From: Streptomyces cinnamoneus
Lineage (GTDB): Bacteria > Actinomycetota > Actinomycetes > Streptomycetales > Streptomycetaceae
DNA: 64,000 nucleotides
NCBI RefSeq assembly: GCF_002939475.1
Contig: NZ_PKFQ01000001.1
Location: forward strand, 3,779,001 to 3,843,000
Direction of reading: 5' to 3'
Under the pieces are notes generated by a model. That model did no database searches. It worked only from the letters and a program-made list of their open reading frames with translations, and was not told where the DNA came from. Positions 51,158-60,430 of the stretch are shown piece by piece. The position numbers and the translations under genes were made by a program. Each line of letters begins with the position of its first letter. The first letter of the stretch is position 1.

Positions 51158-52336
51158 TCAGAGGCCCGGCACCGTCTCCACCTGTGCCTCGCTGCGCGAG
51201 CGGCCCCGCGCGTCCGCCTCGATCGAGCGCCGCAGCGCCTCGTGCAGGCGCGCCGGTGTGAGCACGCCCAGGAAGTGGTCCGCCGACTCGCCGTCCAGGA
51301 CGGCGATCCAGCCCGCGTCGTGCTGGAGCATCGTGCTGAACGCCTGCTTGAGCGACGCACCCAGCGGAAGCCACGCGTCCATGCGGCGGGCGCGGTCGCG
51401 GACCCGTACCGCGCCGGCTCCGGCGGCGGCCTGGGCGGCCTCGGCCGAGATCCATCCGTGGAGGCGGTCCGAGTCGTCCAGGACCACCGCCCAGCGCGCG
51501 CCCTCCAGGTCGAGCCGTTCGGCCGCCTCGGACAGCCGGTCGTCGAGGTGCACGACCGGAGGCTGTTCGAGGTCGCCGGCCTCGATGGTCGTCACCGACA
51601 GGCGCTTCAGGCCCCGGTCGGCCCCGACGAAGTCGGCGACGTAGGGGGTGGCGGGCGCACCGAGCACCGCCGCGGGGGCGTCCAACTGTTCGATCCGGCC
51701 GTTCCCGTAGACCGCGATCCGGTCGCCCAGTCGAACGGCCTCCTCGATGTCGTGGGTGACGAACAGCACCGTCTTGCGCACCTGCGACTGAAGGCGCAGG
51801 AACTCCGTCTGGAGGTGCTCGCGCACGACCGGGTCGACGGCTCCGAACGGTTCGTCCATCAGGAGTACGGGCGGGTCGGCGGCGAGCGCCCGGGCCACGC
51901 CGACACGCTGGCGCTGGCCACCGGAGAGCTGGTCGGGGTAGCGGTCGCCGTAGACGGAGGGGTCGAGCCCGACGAGGTCGAGGAGCTCGGCCGCCCGCTC
52001 GCGCGCCCGCTTGCGCTGCCAGCCCAGCAGGTGCGGCACGGCCGCGGTGTTCTCCAGCACCGTCTTGTGCGGGAACAGGCCGACCTGCTGGATCACGTAG
52101 CCGATGCGGCGCCGCAACCGGACGGGGTCGACGGTGGCGATGTCCTCGCCGTCGACCAGGATGCGGCCGCTGGTCGGCTCGATCAGCCGGTTGACCATCT
52201 TCATCGTGGTGGTCTTGCCACAGCCGGACGGCCCCACGAGCGTGACCAGCTCACCCTCGGCCACCTCGAAGGACAGGTCGTCCACGGCCGTCGTGCCGTC
52301 GGCGTACCGCTTGGTCACATGCTCGAATCGGATCAT
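51158..52336 (-). CDS. Glycine betaine/osmoprotectant ABC transporter ATP-binding protein (OpuCA/ProV-like) with CBS domains
   Basis: 392 residues. ABC ATPase: Walker A GPSGCGKTTT, Q-loop YVIQQVGLFPHKT, signature LSGGQRQRVGVARAL, Walker B LLMDEPFGAVDP, switch His in FVTHDIEEA. Two C-terminal CBS modules (about 265-385) probably sense ionic strength, as in OpuA/OpuC. It pairs with the two permeases and binding protein encoded divergently from 52469. The gap between the two starts is 132 bp and must hold both promoters. Confidence 0.92.
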   Translation of the reverse strand: MIRFEHVTKRYADGTTAVDDLSFEVAEGELVTLVGPSGCGKTTTMKMVNRLIEPTSGRILVDGEDIATVDPVRLRRRIGYVIQQVGLFPHKTVLENTAAVPHLLGWQRKRARERAAELLDLVGLDPSVYGDRYPDQLSGGQRQRVGVARALAADPPVLLMDEPFGAVDPVVREHLQTEFLRLQSQVRKTVLFVTHDIEEAVRLGDRIAVYGNGRIEQLDAPAAVLGAPATPYVADFVGADRGLKRLSVTTIEAGDLEQPPVVHLDDRLSEAAERLDLEGARWAVVLDDSDRLHGWISAEAAQAAAGAGAVRVRDRARRMDAWLPLGASLKQAFSTMLQHDAGWIAVLDGESADHFLGVLTPARLHEALRRSIEADARGRSRSEAQVETVPGL

Positions 52337-52468
52337 GGCTCCCCATTGTGGCCGTACTTCCGCTCGAACAATGTTGCCGTTCCATGGCGGCCGGAGGCGA
52401 ATGTCAGAGCGCGGGGTTAGGGTCGCCAGTGACCGACCGTGAAGGCCAAGGGGGAGGTGAGGGCTCGG

Positions 52469-53188
52469 ATGGCGCATCAGAACTGCCTGATCACCAACGA
52501 CTGGATCTGCGGCGCGTACGTCCGGACGCGAAGTCAGGAGCTCACGGACGCCACGCTCCAGCACATCGGCATCACCCTCGCGTCGGTGGCCATCGGGCTG
52601 CTCGTCGCCTTTCCCCTCGCGCTGGTGGCCCGCAGATGGAAGGTCGTGGCGGGGCCGGTCCTCGGCGCGACCACCGTCCTCTACACGGTGCCGTCGCTGG
52701 CGATGTTCTCCCTGCTGGTCCCGGTCTTCGGGCTGTCGGCTGCGGTCGTGGTGACCGGCCTGGTGCTGTATTCGCTGACGGTCCTCGTACGGAACATCCT
52801 GGCCGGCCTCGCCGCCGTTCCGGAGGAGACCCGCGAGGCCGCGCGCGGCATGGGCTACGGTCCGGTGAGACTCCTCTTCGGGGTGGAACTGCCCCTGGCC
52901 CTGCCGGCCGTGATGGCCGGTCTGCGCATCACCACGGTCTCGACCGTCTCGCTCACCACGGTCGGGGCCATCATCGGCTACGGCGGCCTGGGCAATCTGC
53001 TGTATGACGGCATGCGCAGCTATTTCAAGGCGCAGGTCCTCACGGCGTCCGTGCTGTGCGTGGCGCTCGCCGTCCTGGCCGACCTGGCGCTGCTGCTCGT
53101 GCAGCGGCTGCTGACGCCGTGGACGCGGACCAGGCGCCGCGCGGGGAAGCGCGGTCGCGTGGTCGTGGAGAAGGCGGTGGCCGCCTGA
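52469..53188 (+). CDS. Osmoprotectant ABC transporter permease 1 (OpuCB-like)
   Basis: 239 residues, binding-protein-dependent permease. About six membrane helices; the cytoplasmic EAA loop is EETREAARGMGYGPVRLLFG with following VELPLALPAVMAG. The N-terminus is short (AHQNCLITNDWICGAYV). GGAGGTGA is about 10 nt before the ATG. The stop and the next start overlap by one base (TGATG), so the permeases are coupled. Confidence 0.92.
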   Translation: MAHQNCLITNDWICGAYVRTRSQELTDATLQHIGITLASVAIGLLVAFPLALVARRWKVVAGPVLGATTVLYTVPSLAMFSLLVPVFGLSAAVVVTGLVLYSLTVLVRNILAGLAAVPEETREAARGMGYGPVRLLFGVELPLALPAVMAGLRITTVSTVSLTTVGAIIGYGGLGNLLYDGMRSYFKAQVLTASVLCVALAVLADLALLLVQRLLTPWTRTRRRAGKRGRVVVEKAVAA

Positions 53189-53892
53189 TGGGAGTCATCG
53201 AGCGCACCTGGGACTGGCTCACCACCGGCGCCCACTGGTCCGGCACCGACGGCGTGTGGCACCGGCTCGGCGAGCACCTGTTCCTGACCGCCGTCTGCCT
53301 GCTCATCTCCTGTGCGATCGCGTTGCCCGTCGCCGTGCTCCTCGGGCACGTGGGCAAGGGCGGCGCCCTCGCGGTGAACATCTCCAACGTGGGGCGGGCG
53401 GTGCCGACCTTCGCGGTGCTGGTGCTGCTCCTGCTCAGCCCGCTGGGCACGCATGGCTCCTGGCCCACCGTCATCGCGCTGGTGCTCTTCGCGATACCCC
53501 CGCTGCTGACCAACGCCTATGTCGGCATGCGCGAGGTCGACCGGGACATGATCGAGGCGGCCCGGGGCATGGGCATGACGGGCGGTCAGGTGATCGCCCG
53601 GGTGGAGCTTCCGCTGGCCTTCCCCCTGATCGTCACGGGTGTCCGGTCCGCCGCCGTCCAGGTGGTGGCCACCACCACGCTCGCCGCGCTCGCCGGCGGG
53701 GGCGGCCTCGGCCGGATCATCACGGCCGGCTTCCGGCTGACCGACACCGCGCAGGTGGTGTCCGGTGCCCTGCTGGTGGCCGGGCTCGCGCTGCTGGTCG
53801 AGGGCGCGTTCGTCCTGCTGCAACGGCTGCTCGACCCGATGCGCCGGCCGCGGCCCAAGGCGGCCGCCGCCCCGGGCACGGCGCCGGCCTGA
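53188..53892 (+). CDS. Osmoprotectant ABC transporter permease 2 (OpuCD-like)
   Basis: 234 residues, paralogous to the preceding permease. The EAA loop is REVDRDMIEAARGMGMTGGQ, followed by VELPLAFPLIVTGVRSAAVQ; GGGGLGRIITAGF lies in the last third. Forms the heteromeric channel with permease 1. Confidence 0.92.
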   Translation: MGVIERTWDWLTTGAHWSGTDGVWHRLGEHLFLTAVCLLISCAIALPVAVLLGHVGKGGALAVNISNVGRAVPTFAVLVLLLLSPLGTHGSWPTVIALVLFAIPPLLTNAYVGMREVDRDMIEAARGMGMTGGQVIARVELPLAFPLIVTGVRSAAVQVVATTTLAALAGGGGLGRIITAGFRLTDTAQVVSGALLVAGLALLVEGAFVLLQRLLDPMRRPRPKAAAAPGTAPA

Positions 53893-53967
53893 GGGGTGGG
53901 GCCGCAGGCCCGGCCCCTCGGCACGTACACCGCACGACCTCGTGCGTCCGACTGGATGGAGAACCGC

Positions 53968-54945
53968 ATGACCCGCAGCACGCGCCGAGCGCGCACCCCC
54001 CGCGCCCTGCTGGCGGTGGCCGGCGTCGGTGTCTTGACGGCGGGCCTCAGCGCGTGCGGCGGCGACAGCCTGGAGAAGTCCGGCGGGCGCGCCGACGGTG
54101 GCGGCAAGGGCTCGCTGGTCGTCGGGTCGGCGTCGTTCACCGAGTCCAAGGTGCTGGCGGAGATATACGCGGCCCTGCTGCGGGACGCCGGATATTCCAC
54201 GTCGATCAAGACCGTCGACGCGCGGGAACTGTATGAACCGGCGATGGAGAGGGGCGAGATCGATGTCGTTCCCGAGTACGCGGCGACGCTCGCCGAATTC
54301 CTGAACAAGCACCAGAACGGGAAGGACGCCCCGCCCGTCGCGTCGGCCGATGCCGACACCACCGTCAAGGCCCTTCGGAAACTGGCCGAGCCGCGCGGTC
54401 TGAAGGTCCTCGACCCCGGCCGGGCGGTCGATCAGAACGCCTTCGCCGTGACCTCCGACTTCGCGACGGAACACCAGCTCAAGACCCTTTCCGACCTGGG
54501 AAAGTCGAAGGTGGGGGTGAAGCTCGCGGCGGGCGACGAATGTTCGCAGCGCCCCTTCTGCCGCCCCGGCCTGGAGAAGACGTACGGCATCGACGTCACC
54601 GGCCTCGACCCGCTGGAGGTCGGCAGCCCGCAGGCGAAGCAGGCGGTCAAGGACGGCAAGGACCAGCTGCTGCTGACCACCACGACGGACGCCACCCTCG
54701 AACAGTTCGGGCTGGTGCTGCTCAAGGACGACAAGGACCTTCAGAACTCCGACAACGTCCTGCCGGTGGTGAATGCGAAGAAGGCCGGCACGGAGGAGAT
54801 CGCCTATGCCCTCGGCAAGCTCAACAGGGTGTTGACCACGGCGGATCTCACCGAACTCAACAAGAAGGTCGACGCGGAGCGGCTCAAGCCCGCCGATGTC
54901 GCCGCCCGCTACCTCAAGCAGAAGAGGCTTGTGGGGAAGCGGTGA
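53968..54945 (+). CDS. Osmoprotectant-binding lipoprotein (OpuCC/OsmX-like)
   Basis: 325 residues with Tat/Sec-like basic start and lipobox LSAC (Cys about 29). The mature protein is a type II solute-binding fold: LVVGSASFTESKVLAEIYAA, EIDVVPEYAATLAEFL, and a C-terminal LTTADLTELNKKVD. The conserved SASFTES strand and PEYAAT loop line the quaternary-amine cage. ATG 53968 is preferred because GGAG lies 7 nt upstream; ATG 53956 is in frame. An internal Cys pair (GDECSQRPFC) is typical. Confidence 0.92.
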   Translation: MTRSTRRARTPRALLAVAGVGVLTAGLSACGGDSLEKSGGRADGGGKGSLVVGSASFTESKVLAEIYAALLRDAGYSTSIKTVDARELYEPAMERGEIDVVPEYAATLAEFLNKHQNGKDAPPVASADADTTVKALRKLAEPRGLKVLDPGRAVDQNAFAVTSDFATEHQLKTLSDLGKSKVGVKLAAGDECSQRPFCRPGLEKTYGIDVTGLDPLEVGSPQAKQAVKDGKDQLLLTTTTDATLEQFGLVLLKDDKDLQNSDNVLPVVNAKKAGTEEIAYALGKLNRVLTTADLTELNKKVDAERLKPADVAARYLKQKRLVGKR

Positions 54946-55025
54946 AGTAGGGGAGAAGTAAGATCAAGGGAAGAGTTTGGTGGTGGGGTCACACTCCTGC
55001 GGCAACGCACGGTAAGTTTCAGGCC

Positions 55026-56000
55026 ATGCCACGAGGACGCCACCGCCATTCCGCACCCCTGCACCGGCTTCTTCCCCCGCTTGCGGTCGCCGCGACTTCG
55101 GTCGTCTGCGCCGCGGGCACTTTGGCGGTCGGCGAAACCGCCGTGATCCGCAGCCTCGCCGTGGCCGCCTCGGCGGCCACCGTCGTCGGCTCGGTGCTGA
55201 TGCGCCGCTGGGACCGTGCCGCCGGCAAGCGCGTCGCCCAGCTCAGCGCCGCCCGTACGCGCGACGAGTGGAAGACCGACGAGCGCATAGCGGAGCTGGA
55301 GACGGACCTCGAGGAGACGCGTCTGCAGCGCGGCCGGCTCGAAGGCAAGCTGCGGGCGAAGCGCGCGGAGCTGGCACGGCTGCGCACGGAGCACGCCGAC
55401 CTCCTGCGGCGTTACGCCACGGCCGAGACCGAGCGCGCGAGCGCGCTGGAGGGCCGGCGACTTCTGGAGAAGGGCGCGCCCAAGGACGGGGGCAAGGGTC
55501 CCGGGGGCGGGGACAAGGCCCCGGTCCCCAAGGCCCTGGAAGCCGCCGGGCCGGCTTCCGGCCCGCGCTCCGAGACGTCCCTCGACGCCGCCGCCTACCG
55601 CAAGGCGGCCGAGGCGCTGAAGGGCCTGGAGCGCAAGGCCGCGACGCGGCGCGCGGAGGACGGGGCCGCCGCGGCCCCCGCCGCCCCGGTCTCTCCTCTG
55701 CCGTCCGACGTTCCCGTGGCCCGGCGCCCCACGGTCCGCACGCAGGGGGGCTTCGACTTCTTCGGCAACAGCGCGCAGGCGAACGGGAAGAAGCCGGTCG
55801 CCGCTCTGCCGGCGGCCCGGCCGGTCGAGGAGCAGGACCTCGCGGACGTCGTCGGCGAGGAGGCGCTCGCGGAAGCGGGCGCGGACGCCGGGAGCGCGGT
55901 CGAGGTCGAGGACGAGAGCGACGGCGAGGTCATCGACCTGACGGCGCACGACGAGACCGAGCAGATCGACGTCGTGGAGCTGCGCAGCGCGATCTCCTAG
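55026..56000 (+). CDS. Membrane protein with coiled coil and acidic tail, unknown function
   Basis: 324 residues. A basic start is followed by two hydrophobic segments (about 14-35 and 38-58), then a charged coiled coil (about 65-145; ELETDLEETRLQRGRLEGKL), a Pro/Gly/Ala-rich linker, and an acidic C-terminus (VEVEDESDGEVIDLTAHDE). No catalytic motif. I recall a similar gene beside nuoD2 in other Streptomyces but know of no function. It is convergent with nuoD2. Confidence 0.8.
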   Translation: MPRGRHRHSAPLHRLLPPLAVAATSVVCAAGTLAVGETAVIRSLAVAASAATVVGSVLMRRWDRAAGKRVAQLSAARTRDEWKTDERIAELETDLEETRLQRGRLEGKLRAKRAELARLRTEHADLLRRYATAETERASALEGRRLLEKGAPKDGGKGPGGGDKAPVPKALEAAGPASGPRSETSLDAAAYRKAAEALKGLERKAATRRAEDGAAAAPAAPVSPLPSDVPVARRPTVRTQGGFDFFGNSAQANGKKPVAALPAARPVEEQDLADVVGEEALAEAGADAGSAVEVEDESDGEVIDLTAHDETEQIDVVELRSAIS

Positions 56001-56010
56001 AGCGTGTGCG

Positions 56011-56049
56011 GAAGGGGCGGGTGAGGGGCTTTCCCCTCCCCGCCCCTTC
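56011..56049. terminator. Bidirectional terminator between the coiled-coil gene and nuoD2
   Basis: 11-bp outer stem (56011-56021 with 56039-56049, GAAGGGGCGGG) and inner 5-bp stem AGGGG/CCCCT with a CTTT loop, between convergent genes. Confidence 0.75.
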
Positions 56050-56084
56050 GCCGTGTCCGGGGGCGGTCCGCCCCCGTCCGCCGG

Positions 56085-57227
56085 TTATTTGTCGATGTCG
56101 CCCACGACGAAGAACAGCGAGCCCAGGATCGCGACCATGTCGGCCACCAGCGTGCCCGGCAGGAGTTCGGTCAGGGCCTGGATGTTGTTGAAGGAAGCCG
56201 AGCGCAGCTTGAGGCGGTAGGGCGTCTTGTCGCCCTTCGAGACCAGGTAGTAGCCGTTGAGGCCCAGCGGGTTCTCGGTCCAGACGTAGGTCGCGCCCTC
56301 GGGGGCCTTGAGGACCTTGGGCAGGCGCTGGTTGATCGGGCCGGGCGGCAGCTCGGCCATCCGGTCCAGGCAGGCGTCCGCCAGGTCCAGCGCGTTGTGG
56401 GTCTGCTCCAGGAGGCACTCGAAGCGGGCCAGGCAGTCGCCCTCCTCGCGCGTGACGACCTTCAGGACGTCGCCCAGCTCGCCGTACGCCAGGTACGGCT
56501 CGTCGCGCCGCAGGTCGAAGTCCACGCCGGACGCGCGGGCGATCGGGCCGCTCACGCCGTAGGCGTGCACGGCCTCCGGGGACAGGACGCCGACGCCGCG
56601 CGTACGGCCGCGGAAGATCTCGTTGCCGAGCACGAGCCGGTCGTAGACGTCCATCCGCGAGCGGACCTCGGCGACCGCGTGCCGGGCCCGGCCGAGCCAG
56701 CCGGCCGGGAGGTCCTCCTTGAGGCCGCCGACGCGGTTGAACATGTAGTGCATCCGGCCGCCGGAGACCTCCTCCATGACCGTCTGCAGCTCCTCCCGCT
56801 CGTGGAAGGCGTGGAAGACGGGGGTGATGCCGCCGAGCTCCAGGGGGTACGAGCCGAGGAACATGAGGTGGTTGAGGACCCGGTTGAGCTCGGCCAGCAG
56901 CGTGCGGGTCCACACCGCGCGCTCGGGCACCTCCATGCCCAGCATCCGCTCGACGGCGATGACGACGCCCAGCTCGTTGGAGAACGCCGACAGCCAGTCG
57001 TGGCGGTTGGCGAGCATGATGATCTGCCGGTAGTCGCGGGCCTCGAACAGCTTCTCCGCGCCCCGGTGCATGTACCCGATGACCGGCTCGGCCTCGGTGA
57101 CCCGCTCGCCGTCCAGAACGAGGCGCAGCCGCAGCACACCGTGGGTGGACGGGTGCTGAGGCCCGATGTTGAGCACCATGTCCGTGCTCTCCGCCGCACC
57201 GCCGATGCCGACTGTCGTCTCCGTCAT
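56085..57227 (-). CDS. nuoD2: NADH-quinone oxidoreductase subunit D homologue (orphan NuoD2)
   Basis: 380 residues, the 49-kDa/NuoD family: [58 protein letters not shown] and the C-terminal [13 protein letters not shown] (Asp in the former hydrogenase C-terminal position). No other nuo genes are nearby, so this is a second copy outside the main operon. It follows, 12 bp apart, a methyltransferase of the family that modifies the mitochondrial counterpart. Whether it replaces NuoD in complex I or works elsewhere is unknown. Confidence 0.92.
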   Translation of the reverse strand: MTETTVGIGGAAESTDMVLNIGPQHPSTHGVLRLRLVLDGERVTEAEPVIGYMHRGAEKLFEARDYRQIIMLANRHDWLSAFSNELGVVIAVERMLGMEVPERAVWTRTLLAELNRVLNHLMFLGSYPLELGGITPVFHAFHEREELQTVMEEVSGGRMHYMFNRVGGLKEDLPAGWLGRARHAVAEVRSRMDVYDRLVLGNEIFRGRTRGVGVLSPEAVHAYGVSGPIARASGVDFDLRRDEPYLAYGELGDVLKVVTREEGDCLARFECLLEQTHNALDLADACLDRMAELPPGPINQRLPKVLKAPEGATYVWTENPLGLNGYYLVSKGDKTPYRLKLRSASFNNIQALTELLPGTLVADMVAILGSLFFVVGDIDK

Positions 57228-57239
57228 GGGAACAGTTTC

Positions 57240-58289
57240 TCAGCCTTCCGGGTCCCGGCCTTCCGAGGGCGGCCCGGCAGGGCCGTCCGCCACCAGGTCC
57301 GCGCAGGCCGCGCCCACGGGCTGGAGCAGCCAGCCGAAGCCGCCGAGCCCGCCGGGGGCCGTCAGCTCGGCGGCCTCGCCGGCCCGGCCCAGCGCCCGTA
57401 CGTAGGCCACGGGGTCGGTCGAGGCGAGCGAGAGTGGCGGGCGGCCGCCGTCCACGCCGAGGGCGCGGAGGGCCTCGCGCTGGCTGATCAGTGAGCCGGC
57501 CGGGCCGTGGTCCGCGCCCGCCGCCGCGCAGGCGTCCAGGGCGACGTGGGCGGTGATGTCGCAGGAGCCGTCCGGTACGGGCCGCACCTCACGGCCGTCG
57601 CGGAAGCCCGTGAGGGTGCCCATGGGCGGACGGGACGCGCGCGCGTGCGCGTAGTCCACCGCCACGGCCAGTCCGGCCCGCAGTCCCGCGACGGCCCCGG
57701 CCCACGCGGCGTCGCGCGGCCGGCCGATCTCGGCGCGGGAGCCGGGGGGCGCTCCCTCCAGCGGCCACCAGCCGGCCAGCCACGCGGCGTCCTCGCCGGC
57801 CACCGGGTCACCCAGCAGCTCCTCGCCGTCCGGTCGCACGAGCACCTGGCGGGCGGTGCCGTCGCCGTCCGCCTCCGCGACGTCGAGGGGGACGTTGTCC
57901 AGCCACTCGTTGGCGAAGAACAGGCCGGTGACCCCGTCGGGCGGGGTGTCCAGCCAGATCACCCGGGGATCGAGCCCGGCCGGCCGGGCGGCGATCTCCA
58001 CGGCGTACGGACGCAGCCGTTCCGTCAACTCCGCGGGGCAGTGCGCCAGCACCCCGGTGACCAGTTCCCCGCGCCCCGCACCCATATCGGTGAACGCCAG
58101 CTCCGCCGGGTGCCCGAGGGCGGCGTCCACGCGGCACAGCAGGTCCGCCACGGCCCTGGCGTAGAGGGGCGAGGCGTGGACGGACGTACGGAAGTGACCG
58201 GCGGGGCCCTCAGGGCGGCGGTAGAAGCCGTCGGGTCCGTACAGGGCGGCCTGCGCCGCCTCCCGCCAGGTTCTCGTTCCGCTTGCCAT
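57240..58289 (-). CDS. SAM-dependent methyltransferase, MidA/NDUFAF7 (DUF185) family
   Basis: 349 residues. N-terminal [20 protein letters not shown] is the family hallmark; the SAM site is [12 protein letters not shown], then [11 protein letters not shown] and [13 protein letters not shown], and late [20 protein letters not shown]. In animals NDUFAF7 dimethylates an arginine of NDUFS2, the NuoD homologue (established). Immediate upstream position to nuoD2 in one transcript suggests the same enzyme-substrate pair here. The ATG at 58289 is used; a longer frame upstream has no site. Confidence 0.9.
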   Translation of the reverse strand: MASGTRTWREAAQAALYGPDGFYRRPEGPAGHFRTSVHASPLYARAVADLLCRVDAALGHPAELAFTDMGAGRGELVTGVLAHCPAELTERLRPYAVEIAARPAGLDPRVIWLDTPPDGVTGLFFANEWLDNVPLDVAEADGDGTARQVLVRPDGEELLGDPVAGEDAAWLAGWWPLEGAPPGSRAEIGRPRDAAWAGAVAGLRAGLAVAVDYAHARASRPPMGTLTGFRDGREVRPVPDGSCDITAHVALDACAAAGADHGPAGSLISQREALRALGVDGGRPPLSLASTDPVAYVRALGRAGEAAELTAPGGLGGFGWLLQPVGAACADLVADGPAGPPSEGRDPEG

Positions 58290-58411
58290 ACGGACACGGT
58301 ATGCCGGACGCCCCGGGTCGGGCCGGGCGGCGCCCGGCCCCGCCTCCACCTTGGGGAGTAGACGAGAAGCGGTCGGATCGATCGCCGGGCTGACCCCGGC
58401 GGGGACTCGGC

Positions 58412-59626
58412 GTGCCTACGCTGGGTGACGTGCAGCGCCTCTACGACTTCCTCCGCAGACACCCCACGGGTGTGGACAGCTTCTGGGCCCTCCTGCTGCT
58501 GGGCATCAGCGGGCTGTCCATCGCCGAGGGCGCGGGGTCGGGGTCGAGGGCCGTGCTCGTGCTGACCACGCTCACGCTGTGCTTGGTGATCGCCCTGCGC
58601 CGGCGCTTCCCGGAGAAGATGCTGCTGCTGGCGACGGCGGCCGGGCTGGTGCAGCTGGCGTGCGACATCAGCGCGAACGTCGCGGACTTCGCCATGCTCG
58701 TGATCATCTACACCGTGGCGTCCGGCGGCACCCGCTGGGCCTCCCGGTACGCGCTGGTGGGCGGCCTGGCCGCACCGGCGATCGCGAGCCTGCGCTGGCC
58801 GGACGGCCACCAGAGCGTGGGGCAGGCCATCGTCGCGACGGCCTTCGTCACCGTTCCCTTCGTCCTGGCCTGGGTGCTCGGCGACTCGGTGCGCACCCGC
58901 CGCGCCTACTGGGCCCAGCTGGAGGAGAAGGCCCGGCGGCTGGAGAAGGAGCGCGAGCAGCAGGCGCAGATCGCGGTCACGGCCGAGCGGGCGCGCATCG
59001 CCCGCGAGCTGCACGACGTCGTCGCGCACAACGTGTCGGTGATGGTGGTGCAGGCGGACGGTGCCGCCTACGTCCTGGACGCTTCGCCCGAGCAGGCCAA
59101 GCAGGCGCTGGAGACGATCTCCGGCACCGGCCGGCAGGCCCTGGCCGAGATGCGCCGCCTGCTGGGCGTGCTGCGCACCGAGGAGGGCGGCGAGGGCGGC
59201 AGTTACGTCCCACAGCCCGACGTCGAGCAGATCGGCGAGCTGGTCGAGCAGGTGCGCGGCGCGGGACTGCCGGTGGACTTCCAGGTCGAGGGCGCGCCGC
59301 GGCCGCTGCCGAGCGGCGTGGAGCTGACCGCCTACCGCATCGTGCAGGAGGCGCTGACCAACACCCGCAAGCACGGCGGTCCGGACGTGGGCGCCAGCGT
59401 GCGGCTCACCTATTTCGACGACGGCCTGGGGCTGCTCGTCGAGGACGACGGCCGGGGCGCGCAGCACGAGCTGTACGAGTCGGGAGGCGCGGACGGCATG
59501 GGGCACGGCATGATCGGGATGCGCGAGCGCGTCGGCATGGTGGGGGGCACCCTGGACGCGGGGCCGCGGCCCGGCGGCGGGTTCCGGATCAGCGCGCTGC
59601 TGCCGATCAAGCCCGGTGGCCGCTGA
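58412..59626 (+). CDS. Two-component sensor histidine kinase (HisKA_3 type)
   Basis: 404 residues. Four to five membrane helices in about residues 20-155, little extracytoplasmic loop, so probably an intramembrane sensor. A short coiled coil leads to the dimerisation domain [20 protein letters not shown] with phospho-acceptor His201. The HATPase part has N-box [16 protein letters not shown] and G-box [16 protein letters not shown]. The signal is unknown. GTG 58412 is used; an in-frame GTG at 58430 is possible. The response-regulator gene follows at 76 bp. Confidence 0.92.
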   Translation: MPTLGDVQRLYDFLRRHPTGVDSFWALLLLGISGLSIAEGAGSGSRAVLVLTTLTLCLVIALRRRFPEKMLLLATAAGLVQLACDISANVADFAMLVIIYTVASGGTRWASRYALVGGLAAPAIASLRWPDGHQSVGQAIVATAFVTVPFVLAWVLGDSVRTRRAYWAQLEEKARRLEKEREQQAQIAVTAERARIARELHDVVAHNVSVMVVQADGAAYVLDASPEQAKQALETISGTGRQALAEMRRLLGVLRTEEGGEGGSYVPQPDVEQIGELVEQVRGAGLPVDFQVEGAPRPLPSGVELTAYRIVQEALTNTRKHGGPDVGASVRLTYFDDGLGLLVEDDGRGAQHELYESGGADGMGHGMIGMRERVGMVGGTLDAGPRPGGGFRISALLPIKPGGR

Positions 59627-59702
59627 CGCGCGCCGGTCCGCATCCCCCGCCTCCCCACCTCACTCCGACCGACCCGACCCGAAACTCGAGAGGGACCCCC
59701 GC

Positions 59703-60383
59703 ATGGCGATCCGCGTGATGCTCGTCGACGACCAGGTGCTGCTGCGCACCGGCTTCCGCATGGTGCTGGCCGCCCAGCCCGACATGGAGGTCGTCGCCGA
59801 GGCGGGGGACGGCGCCGAGGCGCTGGAGGTGCTGGCCGGCACCGCCGTGGACGTCGTCCTGATGGACGTCCGCATGCCCCGGCTGGACGGCGTGGAGGCG
59901 ACGCGCCGCATCTGCGCCCAGGACGATCCGCCGAAGGTGCTGATCCTGACCACGTTCGACCTCGACGAGTACGCCTTCTCCGCGCTCAAGGTCGGGGCCA
60001 GCGGCTTCATGCTCAAGGACGTGCCGCCGGCCGAGCTGCTGGGCGCGATCAGGTCCGTGCACAGCGGCGACGCGGTGGTGGCCCCCAGCACCACGCGACG
60101 GCTGCTGGACCGCTTCACGCCGATGCTGCCGAGCGCCGGGAACGAGCCGACCAGCGCGGAGCTGGGCCGGCTCACCGAACGGGAGCGCGAGGTGATGCTG
60201 CTGGTCGCCCAGGGGCTGTCGAACGGCGAGATCGCGGCACGGCTGGTGCTGTCGGAGGCGACGGTGAAGACCCACGTGGGGCGGATCCTCACCAAGCTGG
60301 GGCTGCGGGACCGGGTGCAGGTGGTGGTGATGGCCTACGAGAGCGGCCTCGTGCGCGCCGGCGGCGGCGGGCCGATGCGCTAG
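59703..60383 (+). CDS. NarL/LuxR-family response regulator
   Basis: 226 residues. Receiver: acidic pair Asp9-Asp10 (VMLVDDQVLL), phospho-acceptor Asp55 (VVLMDVRMPR), Thr in LILTTFDLDEY, Lys in GFMLKDVPP. DNA-binding LuxR helix-turn-helix: LTEREREVMLLVAQGLSNGE, AARLVLSEATVKTHVGRILTK. Partner of the kinase upstream. The ATG at 59703 lies behind GAGAGGGACCCCC. Confidence 0.94.
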   Translation: MAIRVMLVDDQVLLRTGFRMVLAAQPDMEVVAEAGDGAEALEVLAGTAVDVVLMDVRMPRLDGVEATRRICAQDDPPKVLILTTFDLDEYAFSALKVGASGFMLKDVPPAELLGAIRSVHSGDAVVAPSTTRRLLDRFTPMLPSAGNEPTSAELGRLTEREREVMLLVAQGLSNGEIAARLVLSEATVKTHVGRILTKLGLRDRVQVVVMAYESGLVRAGGGGPMR

Positions 60384-60430
60384 CCCCCCTCTGTCCGGTG
60401 GACCGGCGGCCCCTGCGGACGAGCCGTGGC

